A DNA stretch of 64,000 bases, taken from Merdiplasma sp905207905. Lineage in GTDB: Bacteria; Bacillota; Clostridia; Lachnospirales; Lachnospiraceae. The DNA is taken from the NCBI GenBank assembly GCA_902475025.1, contig CABRXX010000004.1, positions 20,925 through 84,924 on the forward strand, read 5' to 3'. Of the stretch, positions 61,729-64,000 are shown in pieces. Under the pieces are notes generated by a model. It was not told where the DNA came from. It ran no database searches and saw only the letters and a program-made list of their open reading frames with translations. Made by a program: the position numbers and the translations under genes. Each line of letters begins with the position of its first letter. Position 1 is the stretch's first letter.

Positions 61729-62044
61729 CATAGACAGACCTGTGTGCAGAGCGCAGCGCCTTTTGTGCAGGCGGATGCAGGATAAGGCCAGGAAAGAAGC
61801 CGAAGGACTTGGAAAGAGCCAAGGACTTCGGCTTTATTGCTGTGCGGCGATAGAATAAACTGCCTGCGTCCGGTTTTAATGAAAATAGTAAATTGGGATT
61901 TAAAGTATAACAATTGTTCTCTAAGGATAACTTTCGGAAATTATTCTGTTCATTTTTCACAAATCATGGTATTATAAAAAGGAGAAAAATGCTTATGGTG
62001 TACACAAGAAAAGGGAAAACCATAGAAGCAATGATGGAGGGACT
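61729..62044. other. 316-base gene-free stretch: terminator and weak promoter
   Basis: It holds the terminator at 61797-61838 and, at 61970-61975, a TATTAT box (weak -35 TGTTCA 17 bases upstream) that could drive the Nudix gene. Nothing else is recognised. Confidence 0.5.
61797..61838 (+). terminator. Terminator after the STAND gene
   Basis: AAGCCGAAG (61797-61805) pairs with CTTCGGCTT (61826-61834), continued by an inner CTTGG/CCAAG, then TATT. The stem is strong and the T-run short. Confidence 0.7.
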
Positions 62045-62617
62045 ATGAAGCTGATACGTCAGATAGAAGAGTATAAGCCGTGGAATGAGCAGGAGGAGCG
62101 GGATCGGGCTTTGATCCTGCAGTGCCTAAGGGAGCAGAAGGATATTTTCCTCAGGGAAAACCGTCTGGCCCATATGACGGCTTCCGCCTGGGTGACGAAT
62201 CTGGAGCGCACAAAGATTCTGATGGCATATCACAATATTTACGATTCCTGGTCCTGGCTGGGAGGCCATGCGGACGGGGAACAGGATCTTCTTGCCGTGG
62301 CCCTTCGGGAGGTGCGGGAGGAAAGCGGCATTATGCAGGTGCAGGCTGTCAGTGAGGAAATCTATTCCCTGGAGGTGCTGACTGTGGATGGTCATGTAAA
62401 GAGGGGAGAATATGTGTCCTCTCATCTCCATTTGAATGTAACCTATCTTTTGGAGGCATCAGAGAAGGAGAAGCTGGAGATAAAACCGGATGAGAACAGC
62501 GGCGTGGCCTGGTTTGAACGGGAGCGGGCAGTGGCGATGTCCTCGGAGCCCTGGTTCCGGGAGCATATTTATTCCAAGCTGAATGAAAAACTGGCAAGAA
62601 TGGAGGAGATGGGATGA
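62045..62617 (+). CDS. Nudix hydrolase
   Basis: 190 residues. The Nudix box lies at 74-96 (G-x5-E-x7-REVREESGI), with all metal-binding Glu present. An N-terminal helical region precedes it ('YKPWNEQEERDRALIL'). Substrate not readable, possibly a nucleoside diphosphate derivative. GGAGGGACT before the ATG. It overlaps the cytidine deaminase gene, which suggests a nucleotide salvage or clean-up role. Confidence 0.85.
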   Translation: MKLIRQIEEYKPWNEQEERDRALILQCLREQKDIFLRENRLAHMTASAWVTNLERTKILMAYHNIYDSWSWLGGHADGEQDLLAVALREVREESGIMQVQAVSEEIYSLEVLTVDGHVKRGEYVSSHLHLNVTYLLEASEKEKLEIKPDENSGVAWFERERAVAMSSEPWFREHIYSKLNEKLARMEEMG

Positions 62618-63042
62618 TGTCATGCAGTTTAAAGGAGTTGGAGCAAAAGATTGTAGAAACCGCTTTAAAAGCAAGGGAGCTCTCCTACGTTCCTTATTCC
62701 GGATTCGCAGTGGGAGCCGGACTTTTAGCCAAAGATGGCCGGATTTTTTCCGGCTGCAATGTGGAAAACGCATCCTTTGGCGCCACCAACTGTGCAGAGC
62801 GCACAGCCATCTTTAAGGCGGTCAGCGAAGGCAGCAGGGAATTTCAGGCGATTGCCGTTGCCGGAGGAACGGCAGGGAAGGAGCCGGATGATTTTTGCCC
62901 TCCCTGCGGGATCTGCCTGCAGGTGATGGCAGAGTTTTGTCCGCCGGAATTTCCGGTGTATCTGGTAAAATCAAGCGAAGCGGTAAAAAGGATGGAACTG
63001 CGGGAGCTTTTGCCTGTGTGTTTTGAAAATTTAAAGCGCTGA
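62617..63042 (+). CDS. cdd: Cytidine deaminase
   Basis: 141 residues from ATG 62617 (GGAGGAG 8 bases upstream; ATG 62614 is also possible). Zinc site: Cys59-Ala-Glu61 ('NCAERTAIF') and PCGIC (Cys97, Cys100), that is the three-Cys zinc site of tetrameric deaminases. Also 'SYVPYSGFAVGA' and 'GCNVENASFG'. It converts cytidine to uridine, the substrate of the uridine phosphorylase encoded next. Confidence 0.92.
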   Translation: MSCSLKELEQKIVETALKARELSYVPYSGFAVGAGLLAKDGRIFSGCNVENASFGATNCAERTAIFKAVSEGSREFQAIAVAGGTAGKEPDDFCPPCGICLQVMAEFCPPEFPVYLVKSSEAVKRMELRELLPVCFENLKR

Positions 63043-63104
63043 GGGGATTTTGAACGGGCTGTGGCAGTTTCAGTCTGTAAAATAATAAATCAGGAGGAAA
63101 TGAT

Positions 63105-63887
63105 ATGAGTACTGTTTATTCCAGAGACGAAGAATTTCATTTGAAAATTACAGAGAAAGATGTGGGAAAGTATGTGATCCTCTGCGGGGATCCTGGACGA
63201 TGCGAGAAGATTGCCAAGTATTTTGATGAACCACAGTTTGTGGGTTCCAATCGGGAGTACACCATCTACACCGGATATCTAAATGGTGTAAAGGTCAGCG
63301 TGTGCAGTACCGGAATCGGAGGACCTTCCACCTCCATTGCAGTGGAGGAGCTGGTACACTGCGGCTGTCATACCTTTATCCGCACAGGTACTTCCGGAGG
63401 TATGGCCGTGGAGGTGATGGGCGGTGATCTGGTGATCGGCACAGGAGCGATCCGCATGGAAGGAACCACCAGAGAATATGCGCCTATTGAGTATCCGGCT
63501 GTGGCAGATTTTCAGGTTGTGCAGGCGCTGGTGGAGGCTGCAGGTAAGTTTCCGGTGAAGGCTCATGTAGGAGTCCTTCAGTGCAAGGATAGTTTTTATG
63601 GTCAGCACGATCCTGAGACCATGCCGGTAGGATATGAGCTGAAGGATAAGTGGGATGCCTGGGTAAAATGCGGAGCCTTGGCCAGCGAGATGGAATCGGC
63701 GGCCTTATTTATTGTGGGAAGTGTGCGGAAAGTCCGTACAGGCAGCATTATGCTGGTATTTGCCAACCAGACCAGAAGAGCTTTGGGACTGGATGATCCT
63801 ATGAGTAAGGATGTGGAGCCTGCAATTCAGGTAACCGTGGAAGCGATGCGGATTCTGATTGAAAAGGATCGGGAGAAAAAGGATTGA
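63105..63887 (+). CDS. udp: Uridine phosphorylase
   Basis: 260 residues of the nucleoside phosphorylase-I family: phosphate-binding 'GDPGR' (28-32), 'STGIGGPSTSIAVEEL', 'RTGTSGGM', and the uridine-specific 'KDSFYGQHDPE' and 'ASEMESAALF'. It splits uridine to uracil and ribose-1-phosphate. AGGAGG lies 9 bases upstream. With cdd it forms a pyrimidine salvage unit. Confidence 0.92.
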   Translation: MSTVYSRDEEFHLKITEKDVGKYVILCGDPGRCEKIAKYFDEPQFVGSNREYTIYTGYLNGVKVSVCSTGIGGPSTSIAVEELVHCGCHTFIRTGTSGGMAVEVMGGDLVIGTGAIRMEGTTREYAPIEYPAVADFQVVQALVEAAGKFPVKAHVGVLQCKDSFYGQHDPETMPVGYELKDKWDAWVKCGALASEMESAALFIVGSVRKVRTGSIMLVFANQTRRALGLDDPMSKDVEPAIQVTVEAMRILIEKDREKKD

Positions 63888-63889
63888 AC

Positions 63890-64000
63890 ATGAACTGTGC
63901 AGTTATTTATATGGCGGCTGGAAACAGCCGCCGATTTTCTGCCGGTATAAAGGCAGAAAAAAGAGAGAGAAGCAGCAGCCGGGACAGAAAAGAGCGTGTT
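63890..64000 (+). CDS. Nucleotidyltransferase-like gene, 3' end beyond window
   Basis: 37 codons are visible, starting 'MNCAVIYMAAGNSRRFS', the nucleotide-binding start of MobA-like/molybdenum cofactor cytidylyltransferase-type enzymes. The next visible residues are unusually basic (Lys, Arg, Glu, Ser). ATG 63890 follows GGGAGAAAAAGG and lies 2 bases after udp. The exact family cannot be told. Confidence 0.5.
   Translation, partial: MNCAVIYMAAGNSRRFSAGIKAEKRERSSSRDRKERV

Overview
The window looks like a chromosome segment of an anaerobic gut Firmicute, probably Lachnospiraceae. The reasons are strong AGGAGG ribosome-binding sites, a low-to-mid GC content, GPH-type sugar symporters, YesM/YesN and LytTR two-component systems, CD1375-type phage mini-genes and a UmuC/YolD pair. 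The genus is an inference. I see no rRNA, tRNA or CRISPR.

Bases 1-about 24,150 are the late half of a Mu-like (transposable) prophage cut by the left window edge. The order is Mu-like: small membrane genes, gp27 and gp28 terminase, gp29 portal, gp30 (F), I protease with a nested Z-type scaffold start, capsid cement, T capsid, gp36, G, tail terminator, L sheath, tube, a tail chaperone with a -1 frameshift, tape measure, hub, spike-like protein, gp46, gp47 (J), gp48 and tail fibre. The transposase and early genes would lie further left. After the fibre gene comes a tail-fibre switch: the expressed fibre tip, three silent alternative tips on both strands and a tyrosine recombinase, all joined by a shared 9-bp motif AAACACGAA placed at the same codon position (Asn-Thr). 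A Dam-like methylase follows where Mu carries mom, then a small Cro/XRE gene, a strong terminator and 22-bp-spaced direct repeats that may be transposase sites at the right end.

Bases 24,184-33,782 hold an exporter and stress region: a heterodimeric ABC exporter, a BlaI/M56 regulatory pair, three small secreted or anchored proteins, and an ABC-2 transporter (two permeases and an ATPase). Bases 34,020-36,462 are an AT-richer cargo block (Y-family polymerase, GNAT acetyltransferase, YolD-like), closed by a 130-bp almost perfect palindrome acting as a two-way terminator.

Bases 36,635-49,813 form a glycoside-use locus: a small membrane protein divergent from a double-anchored, permuted GH3, a GH2 beta-galactosidase-like enzyme, a GPH symporter, a LytTR regulator with GHKL sensor kinase, a secreted GH3 and a secreted lipocalin-like protein. 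Paired direct repeats with a 20-21 bp period precede the glycosidase genes and may be LytTR operators. Bases 50,011-58,538 form a sugar ABC importer (binding protein, double ATPase, permease) followed by its own sensor set (membrane-anchored binding protein, YesM-type kinase, YesN-type regulator) and an esterase.

Bases 58,738-61,728 encode a roughly 1000-residue STAND/NB-ARC NTPase with TPR-like repeats, broken by one in-frame TAG. The window ends with pyrimidine salvage genes (Nudix, cytidine deaminase, uridine phosphorylase) and the start of a nucleotidyltransferase-like gene.
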